A DNA stretch of 8,460 nucleotides, taken from an uncultured Lachnospiraceae bacterium (GTDB taxonomy: Bacteria > Bacillota_A > Clostridia > Lachnospirales > Lachnospiraceae). The stretch is from positions 1-8,460 of the forward strand of contig CAMOFS010000049.1 of the NCBI GenBank assembly GCA_946613735.1, in the 5' to 3' direction. The position numbers were made by a program, and so were the translations under genes. The notes under the pieces were generated by a model, which saw only the letters and a program-made list of their open reading frames with translations, had not been told where the DNA came from and ran no database searches. Of the stretch, positions 1 to 6,705 are shown one piece after another. Positions within the stretch are counted from its first letter, which is position 1. Each line of letters opens with the position of its first letter.

Positions 1-294
1 ATCTGCGGCGGTATCATATCACTCTTTGCTTCATCCCATCCCGACGGACTCGAGTGGTCCATGGAAAGGATCGCAGGCACTACAGAGCTTGAAGCTTATG
101 GCAGCGCTTATGAGACAGCTGATTCCATCCAGAGCACCACTTCACTCCTGCCCGACTATGCCTTTGCAAACAGTGAGTCGGCAGCCGGCACCAGCTTTTC
201 AGGTATCGTCGGCGGACTTGTGGTAGTAGGCATAACAGTGGGCGCATGCTATCTGTTTAAGTTCTTCAAACGTAAGGAACATGTCAAAGAATAA
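1..294 (+). CDS. PDGLE-domain C-terminal part of a nickel/cobalt ECF transporter membrane component (CbiM/NikM-type or separate N subunit), 5' truncated
   Basis: The reading frame is open from base 1 to the TAA at 292-294, giving 97 visible residues; the start lies outside the window. The hallmark HPDGLEW motif is at visible residues 13-19. A periplasmic-side stretch ending in PDYAF (51-55) follows, then GTSFSGIVGG (63-72), which begins a C-terminal transmembrane helix (about 68-89) and a basic tail. This arrangement is that of the PDGLE domain found at the C terminus of CbiM/NikM proteins or as the separate small N subunit of Co/Ni ECF importers. The 14-bp overlap with the following CbiQ gene and the CbiO gene after that support the role: part of the membrane complex that captures Ni2+ or Co2+ for uptake. 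Whether the missing N-terminal part is a CbiM domain cannot be seen, and the metal cannot be decided here. Confidence 0.85.
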   Translation: MCGGIISLFASSHPDGLEWSMERIAGTTELEAYGSAYETADSIQSTTSLLPDYAFANSESAAGTSFSGIVGGLVVVGITVGACYLFKFFKRKEHVKE

Positions 295-1093
295 CAACCT
301 CGGTATCGAGGACAAGCTAAGGGAACTCCACAGCATACATACATTACAGCAGCGAAGCAAGTGGATGAACATGCTTCATCCACTTTCGAAGTTGCTGGTT
401 TCTGTTTTATTCATAGCCATAACCGTGTCGTTCCCGAAATACGTGTATCTGCCGCTATTATATATGGCGGCTTATTTGCTGTTTGGCTTTATAGTAGGTG
501 AGCTTTCCGTCGCAGAGGGGTTGTATCGCATGAGACTGATCCTGCCCCTCGTGATATTTGTGGGCATCCTGAATCCTTTCTTTGACAGATCCCCTCTTTT
601 TATGGCAGGCTCCCTTACCATTACCGGAGGCATGGTCTCTATGCTGACCCTGATGCTAAAAGGCATCTTTGCCGTACTCTCTGCCTACATCCTGATCGCC
701 ACCACCTCCATCGAGGACATCTGCTACGCCCTACGCTGTATCCATGTGCCAAAGATAATCGTTACTGTCATCCTTTTGATCGACAGGTATTTCATCATCA
801 TGGGACGGGAGGCTTCGCGCATCACTGAGGCCTACGCCCTTCGTGCACCCCGGCAAAAGGGCATCCACTACTCTGCCTGGGGCACCCTGGTGGGACAATG
901 GCTTTTACGCAGTATGGACAGGGCCAACGCCGTCTATGAGAGTATGATGTTAAGAGGCTTTGATGGCGATATAAAAATGGAAAAAAGAAAGGTCACCGCA
1001 GAGGATGTACTCTACCCCATCTTCTGGGGCACTCTTTTTATCGTGATAAGATATACCAAAGCTGTCTATATGATAGGCAGTCTCTTTGCTTAG
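281..1093 (+). CDS. cbiQ: Energy-coupling factor transporter transmembrane protein (EcfT/CbiQ family)
   Basis: This 270-aa integral membrane protein is the T component that couples ATP hydrolysis by CbiO to the metal-binding subunit. The N-terminal cytosolic segment (1-30) leads into the family-typical HPLSKLL (33-39), followed by hydrophobic helices at roughly 38-50, 55-73, 86-100, 121-141, 157-173 and 244-258. The two Arg-containing coupling motifs expected in cytosolic helices are visible as ALRAPR (186-191) and MLRGF (223-227), the latter in the usual context before an acidic FDGD. The length is normal for the family. The ATG at 281 lies inside the previous gene (14-bp overlap) and has AAGGA at 274-278, only 2 nt away, so translational coupling is likely. 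The AGGAG for the next gene overlaps this gene's stop codon. Start choice is probable rather than certain, because initiation slightly downstream would keep the conserved core. Confidence 0.92.
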   Translation: MSKNNNLGIEDKLRELHSIHTLQQRSKWMNMLHPLSKLLVSVLFIAITVSFPKYVYLPLLYMAAYLLFGFIVGELSVAEGLYRMRLILPLVIFVGILNPFFDRSPLFMAGSLTITGGMVSMLTLMLKGIFAVLSAYILIATTSIEDICYALRCIHVPKIIVTVILLIDRYFIIMGREASRITEAYALRAPRQKGIHYSAWGTLVGQWLLRSMDRANAVYESMMLRGFDGDIKMEKRKVTAEDVLYPIFWGTLFIVIRYTKAVYMIGSLFA

Positions 1094-1102
1094 GAGAATA
1101 AT

Positions 1103-1852
1103 ATGAAGACACAAACCGAAACAAAACAGATGATAGCTGTCCGGGATCTTTACTTCGATTATGAAAAAGAAAACCCTGTCCTAAGGGGCGTCTCCTTTAC
1201 TGCCGTCCCCCATGAAAAAATAGGGGTCATCGGTGCAAACGGCATGGGAAAATCTACCCTGATGAAGATCCTCGTGGGCCTGATCCTTGATTTTTCCGGC
1301 GAAGTCATAATCTCCGGCCACGTCGTCACCAAGGATAACCTAAAGCATATCAGGGAGCACATCGGCTTTGTATTTCAGGACTCCGACAGCCAGCTCTTCC
1401 TTAACACTGTGGAGGAGGATGTGGCCTTTGGACCCAAAAACTACGGCCTGTCAGATGACGAGGTAAAAAGGCGGGGGGACGAAGCCATAAGTGCCGTCCA
1501 TATCGAAGCCATAAGAAAAAAACAAAACTACAAGCTCTCAGGCGGCGAGAAAAAGCTGGCATCCATTGCCACCATCCTATCCATGGAACCGGACATAATC
1601 ATTATGGACGAGCCGTCCATTGCCCTGGATCCAAAAAACCGCAGAAACCTCATAAACGTTCTCAACGAGCTTTCCGCGCTCAAGCTCATCACTTCCCATG
1701 ATCTCGACTTTATCATGGATACCTGTGACCGCGTGATACTTTTAGACGAAGGCAGGATCATCGCTGACGATAGGGCCGATGCGATCCTGTGCGATAAGTC
1801 ACTGTTAGAATCACATGGTCTCGAGCTACCCCTCTCCCTTCAAAGAAGATAA
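1103..1852 (+). CDS. cbiO: Nickel/cobalt ECF transporter ATP-binding protein (CbiO family)
   Basis: This 249-aa ABC ATPase energises the metal importer from the cytoplasmic face. All nucleotide-binding motifs are present and in order: Walker A GANGMGKST (44-52), Q-loop FQDSDSQLF (91-99, Q92), signature LSGGEK (145-150), Walker B IIIMDE (165-170, catalytic E170) and the H-loop SHD (H199). The DSDSQLF sequence after the Q-loop is typical of CbiO/EcfA ATPases. AGGAG at 1092-1096 lies 6 nt before the ATG and overlaps the cbiQ stop, so the gene is part of the same operon. Only one ATPase gene is visible, so the importer presumably uses a CbiO homodimer, as in dedicated Co/Ni systems, rather than the EcfA1/A2 pair of group II systems. 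No clear intrinsic terminator follows the stop codon. Confidence 0.95.
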   Translation: MKTQTETKQMIAVRDLYFDYEKENPVLRGVSFTAVPHEKIGVIGANGMGKSTLMKILVGLILDFSGEVIISGHVVTKDNLKHIREHIGFVFQDSDSQLFLNTVEEDVAFGPKNYGLSDDEVKRRGDEAISAVHIEAIRKKQNYKLSGGEKKLASIATILSMEPDIIIMDEPSIALDPKNRRNLINVLNELSALKLITSHDLDFIMDTCDRVILLDEGRIIADDRADAILCDKSLLESHGLELPLSLQRR

Positions 1853-1874
1853 AATAGAATATAATACGCAGATA

Positions 1875-1883
1875 TGTTATAAT
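1875..1883 (+). promoter_or_regulatory. Extended -10 promoter (TGTTATAAT) for the GNAT/YbjN/calpain operon
   Basis: A perfect TGnTATAAT lies in the 78-bp gap after cbiO. The TATAAT is at 1878-1883 and the TG of the extended element at 1875-1876. The matching -35 position (about 1855-1860, TAGAAT, 17-bp spacer) fits TTGACA at only three of six bases, as is common when an extended -10 is present. Transcription would begin near 1890, leaving a leader of about 40 nt before the ATG at 1931. This suggests that the downstream genes have their own sigma-A-type promoter, separate from the metal transporter operon. Confidence 0.65.
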
Positions 1884-1930
1884 GAGTCCTCAAGCAGGCA
1901 GACCTGCAAATCGTTGTTCAAGGAGACGGT

Positions 1931-2800
1931 ATGATATCACGTATAGATCCCAGGCAGGCAGACATATTTTCCGAATGTCTCACGCAGGAGGTTAAGGCGA
2001 GGCTTAGCGCAAAAAAGGAGCTGGGCATAGGGGCTGTATCCGAAGATGGCCATCCCCAGGGTATTCTTACAATTTCATCCACAGATGGCATAGAGGATCA
2101 GAAGGGTAAAAATGCCGTTTTAGAATACTTTTACGTTTTACCCAGATACCGGAGACAGGGTGTGTTCAAGGAGATGCTCTCCTACCTGAAGGAGAACATG
2201 GGCAGGGCAAATGGGTTGATCGTCCAGCTTATCCTGCCGGAGATGGAGGTCGAGGAAGGGATCCTTCATACCTTGGGGTTTGAGCAGTTGGATGATGGCA
2301 ATGATATCATTAGCATTCCCATAAGTGCCATGGAGTACTCCATCCTGACCTTTCCCAACAATCTCAAGCTTCAGGATGATCTCATCCCCCTGGATGAACT
2401 GATGAATGAGCAACGAGAGGTATTTTTAAAATCCTTTGAGAATGATCTGCCCAAGGGGCTTCATCCGGAGAGTATTCCCGGCAGGCTGCTTTTGGATCAT
2501 TCCTTTGTATACCTTACAAATTCGGGCACCTACGGTGGTTTTTTACTGGCTTCGGAGCTGTCCGACGGGACACTGTATCTCGGGTCCATGTTTGTAAAGC
2601 CCGAATGCAGGCATATGGCAGTGGTACTTTTGTCGGCGCTTTATTCAAAGGCCACGGAGACTACCGGGCGCCGTGCATATTCCAGGATCATGTATGCTAC
2701 GGCCTCAGCAGAGGCTGCTGCCCTCTCGGCTCATATGCTCGAAGGCGTCGAGGATGATATCAGAGTGATGCACACGCATAATTACTATATGAAATTTTGA
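1931..2800 (+). CDS. GNAT-family N-acetyltransferase-like protein, tandem domains, 289 aa
   Basis: The N-terminal half looks like a GNAT acetyltransferase fold: a beta-hairpin with EDGHPQGILTI (38-48), then the acetyl-CoA-binding motif A region EYFYVLPRYRRQGVFKEML (65-83). The RRQG (74-77) fits the R/Q-x-x-G loop, although the last position of the consensus (usually Gly/Ala) is Phe79. LHTLGF (112-117) matches the motif B end of the fold. The C-terminal half (about 140-289) repeats the pattern weakly, with LYLGSMFVKPE (215-225) in the motif A strand position but no R-x-x-G loop, so it is probably a degenerate second GNAT domain. AGGAG at 1921-1925 is 5 nt before the ATG. It is the first gene of a likely four-gene operon ending in the calpain-like protease. 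The substrate is unknown. Of the four GNAT-like proteins here, this one has the best-preserved cofactor motif. Confidence 0.72.
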   Translation: MISRIDPRQADIFSECLTQEVKARLSAKKELGIGAVSEDGHPQGILTISSTDGIEDQKGKNAVLEYFYVLPRYRRQGVFKEMLSYLKENMGRANGLIVQLILPEMEVEEGILHTLGFEQLDDGNDIISIPISAMEYSILTFPNNLKLQDDLIPLDELMNEQREVFLKSFENDLPKGLHPESIPGRLLLDHSFVYLTNSGTYGGFLLASELSDGTLYLGSMFVKPECRHMAVVLLSALYSKATETTGRRAYSRIMYATASAEAAALSAHMLEGVEDDIRVMHTHNYYMKF

Positions 2801-2837
2801 TAATCGCCACAGGCAATGTCACAAGGAGGTTTTTACA

Positions 2838-3686
2838 ATGAAAGTCACAGAGTTGACACTTGATAATGTGTCAGGTTTTGAGGAGTACCTTACCCCGGAT
2901 GTAGCCGAAAACATCGGCCGTACCTTTTATCACGGGCTGGTGGTGACAGATGATGACACCCCTGTAGCCGGCATGGTGTGGGAGCTCAAAAACACCATGA
3001 AAAGTGCAGCTGTAGAGAGCTATATCTCATGGATCAGCGTCAAGGATGATGAGGCCGCCGGGATGCTTTTTGAAAAATACGAAGAAAGCATAAAGACCGC
3101 CAATGTGGCAAAGTCCAGCTTTTCCCTTTCAGCCAAGACCGGCAAGGAAGAAAAGCGGATACTCAAGGACAGAGGCTTTTCCGCCAAGCTTTCCGAAGGT
3201 GACGAGATCACCGTCAAGCTTTCAGAGATCGCCAACATAGACTTTGTAAAAAAGATAAAGCTCATCGACAACGTCAGACCCCTGAAGGACGCCACACAAA
3301 GACAGCTTAACGCTGCGATCAAAAACATGATATCACTGGGTCTCTATGGTGTTTGCGAGGATCTCCCCTATCTTCCCAGATCATATTTTGAAAATGAGGT
3401 GTCATGCTATTCGGAGGTAGACGGTACTGTAAACGGACTGCTTTTGTGTCACAAGTATCCCTCGGGGACCGTAGAGATATCCATGATCGCCGCCATAGGC
3501 AAGGACTATGTCAAGATACTGCCCTATCTCATAGCCTGTGCCGCCAAAAGCGCCCAGGAGATCTATCCCCCTGATACGGTAGTCATGATCGACAGACATA
3601 ATTATGCGACACTGGCCCTTGGTGAGAAGCTTTTCCCCACGGGCTTCGGCATCCCGGTATATACGGGAGAAAGATCGGAGCTATAG
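2838..3686 (+). CDS. Divergent GNAT-like protein, 282 aa (paralog of the leftward gene at 6706-7560)
   Basis: The function is not recognised. The N-terminal portion has the hairpin pattern GLVVTDDDTPVAGMVW (33-48) shared with the other GNAT-like proteins of the locus, but where acetyl-CoA motif A should be it reads WISVKDDEAAGMLF (65-78), without an R-x-x-G loop. The C-terminal half contains blocks almost identical to the 284-aa leftward paralog at the same residue numbers: CEDLPYLPR (173-181), NEVSCY (186-191), IDRHN (251-255) and the GERSE end. The IDRHNYATLALGEKLFP block resembles GNAT motif B (N-x-x-x-x-x-x-x-K-L). I infer a tandem GNAT fold that may have lost acetyl-CoA binding in the first domain. 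AAGGAGGT at 2823-2830, 7 nt before the ATG, is a very strong ribosome binding site. It lies 37 bp after the preceding gene and is probably in the same operon. Confidence 0.7.
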   Translation: MKVTELTLDNVSGFEEYLTPDVAENIGRTFYHGLVVTDDDTPVAGMVWELKNTMKSAAVESYISWISVKDDEAAGMLFEKYEESIKTANVAKSSFSLSAKTGKEEKRILKDRGFSAKLSEGDEITVKLSEIANIDFVKKIKLIDNVRPLKDATQRQLNAAIKNMISLGLYGVCEDLPYLPRSYFENEVSCYSEVDGTVNGLLLCHKYPSGTVEISMIAAIGKDYVKILPYLIACAAKSAQEIYPPDTVVMIDRHNYATLALGEKLFPTGFGIPVYTGERSEL

Positions 3687-3717
3687 TTTTAAGCACGCTA
3701 AGAAAAGGAGAAGGTAA

Positions 3718-4248
3718 ATGTCAGATTTGGATGAAAAGGAATTGATAGATATCGTTGAAGATGCGGACATCACCTTGCCCGAGGAAGAGCCAGTAGATAT
3801 TCCTGAGGAGAGTATCTTCATCTCGATGATGGAGACCAGATTAAGGGGCATCGAAAACACAGTAAAAAAGCTTGTTGATGATGTGACCATAGATACAATG
3901 CTTGGGACAAACGGTTTCCCCTATATCAGATTTGATATCGAAGGTAACGAGATCAACATGTCATATCTGCCCGTGGGCGATCCCGAGGAGAACAGTTTTA
4001 TACTCTTGGTCAGAAGTATTGTTTATGCGCCCGATGAGCCGGATGGTGGCCTCGCGCTCTTATGTGAGTCCTTTAATATGTCAAGCCCCTTCGGCTTTGC
4101 GGTATATGATCCCATAGATGGCAGCATAGAGCTTCGCGCCCAGATTCCCGAATACGGCGGGATATCCGGTGACAGACAATACGGACATATACTGGATCTG
4201 TTTTTATACGGCATAGAGGAACTTAAGGATACTATCTCGGAGGAATAA
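3718..4248 (+). CDS. Small acidic YbjN-like protein, possible chaperone or partner of the calpain-like protease
   Basis: This 176-aa soluble, strongly acidic protein has a low-complexity Asp/Glu-rich start (about 1-32), a short helix (33-55) and then a compact alpha/beta domain. The order of elements in that domain, a strand-rich middle (FPYIRFDIEGNEI, then a hydrophobic strand FILLVRSIVY at 94-103), LCESFN (115-120), GFAVYDPIDGSIELRAQIP (126-144) and a C-terminal helix (about 155-172), resembles the YbjN family. YbjN proteins are structurally similar to type III secretion chaperones, so a partner-binding role is plausible. AAGGAG at 3705-3710 is 7 nt before the ATG. The gene ends 3 bp before the protease gene and contains that gene's ribosome binding site, which argues that the two proteins are made together. 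Family assignment by eye is moderate. It could instead be an inhibitor or immunity-like partner. Confidence 0.6.
   Translation: MSDLDEKELIDIVEDADITLPEEEPVDIPEESIFISMMETRLRGIENTVKKLVDDVTIDTMLGTNGFPYIRFDIEGNEINMSYLPVGDPEENSFILLVRSIVYAPDEPDGGLALLCESFNMSSPFGFAVYDPIDGSIELRAQIPEYGGISGDRQYGHILDLFLYGIEELKDTISEE
4239..4244 (+). promoter_or_regulatory. Ribosome binding site (GGAGGA) of the calpain-like gene, inside the upstream coding region
   Basis: The GGAGGA lies within the last codons of the YbjN-like gene, 7 nt before the ATG at 4252. Ribosomes finishing the upstream gene cross this site, so the two genes are probably translationally coupled and made in linked amounts. It also fixes the start of the protease at 4252. 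Confidence 0.7.
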
Positions 4249-4251
4249 GCT

Positions 4252-6540
4252 ATGCATGAACATCATTCAAAGACCGTTCAGAAGAATAAAACAGAATTTA
4301 AAGAGACTCAGCTTACAGAGCATGCCCAGAAGCAAAAAAACAGTCCGCTATCCGGCTTCGGTCCCGATGATGGCGATGATGGCTTAGCTTCCGATGCACC
4401 TGTGGAGTATGCTCCAAAGGAGGCCAGGCAAAAGAGCCTTACCGGTGCGGTAAGCTCTATTTTTCATTGGAAAAAGTCCGCCAAAGTCTCGGAAGGAAAT
4501 GAGACTACTACGCAGGCCGAAACTACTGCACAGACCGAGACCACTACACAGGCCGAAGCCACTGCACAGACCGAGACCACCACACAGGCCGAGACCACTG
4601 CAAACACGCAGTCCTTCAGTCCCGTGGAGTTAGAGCATGCCTATACAGAAGATTCCGATTATATCTATGAAGAAGAGGATGATCTCAACAGGTATCTAAA
4701 TGAGGATCTCAAAGAAGGAAGCCCGGCTATGAAAACCCTTTCCGATAATGCAAAGAAGTATCTGATATCTTTTAAGTATGAGAGCGAAATGCTAATCGGA
4801 AAAAGGAAGCTGATACCAGTAAGCAAGGAAAAAGATGTTGACGAAGCGGTTGCCTTTTTGATGGACTACGAAAAGGAGCTTAAAATGGTTAATGAGGATG
4901 TACCGGGCACCACCATTATAGACCGGTACAAGGCCTTTGTGGCCAGGATGAATGACAAGTACGGGCTTAAAAATGAGGATCACAAATTTTTGGAGGTCTA
5001 TGCCAAAAAATATGTTTCCACCCAGGGGAGTCTGTCTTTAGATGAGATAAAAAAAGCAAAATCCAAGTACATTTTTGATTATTCAAGTGACAAAGAAGAC
5101 CAAAAGTTTACGGAAAACTTTTTACAAACCCGTAAAGAGCCACTTGTGAATGAAAAAACAGGCATAAAATATGTCAAAAATGCCCGAATTATGCGCCCCT
5201 GCAAAAGGCCTCTTTTTTCCCATGAGCCTACCGCCCAGGATGTCGCGCAGGGAGATATCGGAGACTGCTATCTTATTTCATCCATAAACGCCATAGTGGA
5301 AAAAGACCCGAAGCTTATCAAGGATATGATGCGGGACAACGGCGATAGTGTAACGGTCCGATTTTACAAGCCCAACGGTACACCCATATATGTGACAGTG
5401 AAAAAGTCGCTTTCATCTGAGGGCTTTATACAGGAGGATGGAAAGTTTGCCTATTATCATACCTTCGGAGCCGCTGACGGCGGATCTGCCTTTTGGGTAT
5501 GTATGCTTGAAAAAGCCTATGCTGCAGTCCGCTACGAGATAGAACCCGATGACGAAATTGCTTATATGGCACGAAGAAAATTCGCACAGACCGGCAATAA
5601 ATATGAAGGCTTAGATAGTGGTAATGCTTCATATTCAAATGGCGCTTTGCTGGGCAAGAAGTTTAAACACAGCTATTCCAGGAAACTTGTGTATGATGGA
5701 AAATCCTTTATTGGTACATACATGAGGGGTGACAAACTGGCCAAATACTCCATGGATGAAGAAAAAAAGGCATATCAAAAGGAGCTTAAATCCCAGAATA
5801 AAAAGTTTGACAGTGTAGGATGGAACATAAAAAGAGCCGAGCTTTTCTTTGGCGTAAAGATAGCCGATGAAAATGATGCGCTGTATAAGCATTTCAGTGA
5901 CGATACTATCTATAAGAAGCTACAGGATCATATACTGAATGTCCTGTCCAAAAGTTTTACAACCACATACATAGAGACCACAAATGATGGTCTAGCATTG
6001 GTTGAGTATATCAAAAAATATATTGATGATATGCCGGAGCTTAATATACCGGGATATGATGACAAGGTCCTAAAGGAGCATTATCTGAAATACCTAAAGG
6101 ATTATGTGCTAAAGACAAAAAAACTGTCCCAGACCATTAATAAGACCGGGAAATATACCAAGAAGGAAAACAACATTTTTGAAAAGATCAAAGGTGCAAA
6201 GGCCAAAGGAAAGCTTGTCATGACCAATACGATCGACCTGAAATTCACTGTAAATGAAGCCGTGGGAAAATCCGGGGAAAGAGTTATTCATGGTGTGGCA
6301 GGCAATCATCAGTATTCCATCCGGGATGTGGTGGAGGAAGAACGCGTAATCGCAGGTAAAAAAGTGAAGCAAAAGTTTGTGATCATCGTAAATCCCTGGA
6401 AGGATAAGATCAGGCAGTATGACAAGGAAGGCAATCCCTACGCGGTAGTCAATGACAAGAACGCCAAGATCGCAACCGGAGGAGCCTACAAGATGGAGCT
6501 TAGAGACTACATCACCACCTTCGATCAGTTGCTTATCTAA
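4252..6540 (+). CDS. Calpain-like (family C2) cysteine protease with Thr-rich N-terminal repeat and large insertion
   Basis: This 762-aa protein has a recognisable calpain catalytic core at its C-terminal half. The motif QGDIGDCYL (333-341) supplies the oxyanion Gln333 and nucleophile Cys339, six residues apart as in animal calpains. FWVCMLEKAYA (414-424) and YEGLDSGNAS (451-460) match conserved calpain blocks. GNHQYSI (684-690) supplies His686, and VNPW (713-716) supplies Asn714. All catalytic positions are therefore present. Cys and His are 347 residues apart, against about 157 in animal calpains, so roughly 190 residues (mostly Lys-rich and probably helical, about 465-655) are inserted. 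The N-terminal part has a low-complexity charged region, a Thr/Glu/Gln repeat (84-119) and a helical region (145-290) of unknown role. There is no signal peptide, transmembrane segment or LPXTG anchor. It could be a cytosolic regulatory protease or an exported effector; the substrate is unknown. Confidence 0.85.
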   Translation: MHEHHSKTVQKNKTEFKETQLTEHAQKQKNSPLSGFGPDDGDDGLASDAPVEYAPKEARQKSLTGAVSSIFHWKKSAKVSEGNETTTQAETTAQTETTTQAEATAQTETTTQAETTANTQSFSPVELEHAYTEDSDYIYEEEDDLNRYLNEDLKEGSPAMKTLSDNAKKYLISFKYESEMLIGKRKLIPVSKEKDVDEAVAFLMDYEKELKMVNEDVPGTTIIDRYKAFVARMNDKYGLKNEDHKFLEVYAKKYVSTQGSLSLDEIKKAKSKYIFDYSSDKEDQKFTENFLQTRKEPLVNEKTGIKYVKNARIMRPCKRPLFSHEPTAQDVAQGDIGDCYLISSINAIVEKDPKLIKDMMRDNGDSVTVRFYKPNGTPIYVTVKKSLSSEGFIQEDGKFAYYHTFGAADGGSAFWVCMLEKAYAAVRYEIEPDDEIAYMARRKFAQTGNKYEGLDSGNASYSNGALLGKKFKHSYSRKLVYDGKSFIGTYMRGDKLAKYSMDEEKKAYQKELKSQNKKFDSVGWNIKRAELFFGVKIADENDALYKHFSDDTIYKKLQDHILNVLSKSFTTTYIETTNDGLALVEYIKKYIDDMPELNIPGYDDKVLKEHYLKYLKDYVLKTKKLSQTINKTGKYTKKENNIFEKIKGAKAKGKLVMTNTIDLKFTVNEAVGKSGERVIHGVAGNHQYSIRDVVEEERVIAGKKVKQKFVIIVNPWKDKIRQYDKEGNPYAVVNDKNAKIATGGAYKMELRDYITTFDQLLI
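4501..4608 (+). repeat. Three in-frame 36-bp direct repeats encoding a 12-residue Thr-rich unit
   Basis: Codons 84-119 of the calpain-like gene are three copies of a 12-residue unit of the form ETTTQAETTAQT. Each unit is built of two six-residue halves (ETT-T/A-Q-A/T). The second copy has Ala in place of one Thr and the third ends in ANT. The DNA copies are similar but not identical. The likely product is a flexible, hydrophilic linker between the charged N terminus and the helical region. Such in-frame repeats can change copy number by slippage without breaking the frame. Confidence 0.85.
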
Positions 6541-6551
6541 TCATTAAGTTA

Positions 6552-6608
6552 CGCCCTTCCTGTCATCCTGCGCCCTTCCTGTCATCCTGCGCCCTTCCTG
6601 TCATCCTG
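6552..6608. repeat. Three perfect tandem 19-bp repeats, left side of the repeat island
   Basis: The unit cgcccttcctgtcatcctg occurs at 6552-6570, 6571-6589 and 6590-6608 with no differences. Its last ten bases are the outer end of the left arm of the inverted repeat at 6599-6660, so the third copy overlaps that arm. The repeats begin 11 bp after the calpain-like gene's stop codon and contain no gene. Confidence 0.95.
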
Positions 6609-6660
6609 AGCGTAGCGAAGGATCTTATGATCGGGATTCTTCGCTTCGCTCAGAATGACA
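6599..6660. repeat. 26-bp imperfect inverted repeat with 10-bp loop, possible bidirectional terminator or dispersed palindromic element
   Basis: The left arm (6599-6624) and right arm (6635-6660) match at 23 of 26 positions once one is reverse-complemented; in plus-strand RNA one of the three differences is a tolerated G-U pair. The core reads CTGAGCG-T/A-AGCGAAG. From general knowledge, sequences of this GTCAT-y-CTGAGCG-AGCGAAG type are dispersed as intergenic palindromes in many unrelated bacterial genomes. The hairpin sits between two genes pointing at each other and could stop transcription from both sides. There is no clean run of T after either arm, so intrinsic termination is uncertain. 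Confidence 0.85.
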
Positions 6661-6704
6661 ATGGTTCGCTCAGAATGACAATGGTTCGCTCAGAATGACA
6701 TTGG
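6645..6704. repeat. Three tandem 20-bp repeats, right side of the repeat island
   Basis: The unit ttcgctcagaatgacaatgg occurs at 6645-6664 and 6665-6684, and again at 6685-6704 with one change (ttgg end). The first 16 bases of the unit are the outer end of the right arm of the inverted repeat, and the first copy overlaps that arm. The array ends one base before the stop codon of the leftward GNAT-like gene. Confidence 0.95.
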
Positions 6705-6705
6705 T

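Noticed and set aside
26..226. Rightward open frame overlapping the first gene
   Set aside because: It lies in another frame of the PDGLE-domain gene, has no ribosome binding site and no recognisable protein features.
1..294. Cobalamin or nickel/cobalt riboswitch controlling the transporter operon
   Set aside because: The operon's 5' end lies outside the window, so no leader can be examined.
1894..1907. Hairpin gcagg-caga-cctgc in the leader as a terminator or riboswitch
   Set aside because: The stem is only 5 bp, it has no T run and no conserved riboswitch sequence; a 10-base direct repeat (1894-1903 and 1954-1963) is probably chance.
2138..2413. Leftward 91-codon open frame inside the first GNAT-like gene
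   Set aside because: It is antisense to the motif A region of a recognisable protein and shows no independent start signals or domain.
3718..6540. Type III secretion chaperone and effector in the strict sense
   Set aside because: No secretion apparatus genes are visible and the window looks Gram-positive, so only a fold-level resemblance is claimed.
6599..6660. Strong rho-independent terminator
   Set aside because: The hairpin is long, but no clear T run follows on either strand, so it is reported as an inverted repeat with only possible terminator activity.
6552..6704. Regularly spaced short repeats suggesting a CRISPR array
   Set aside because: The units are directly adjacent 19- and 20-bp tandem copies with no unique spacers, and no cas genes are nearby.
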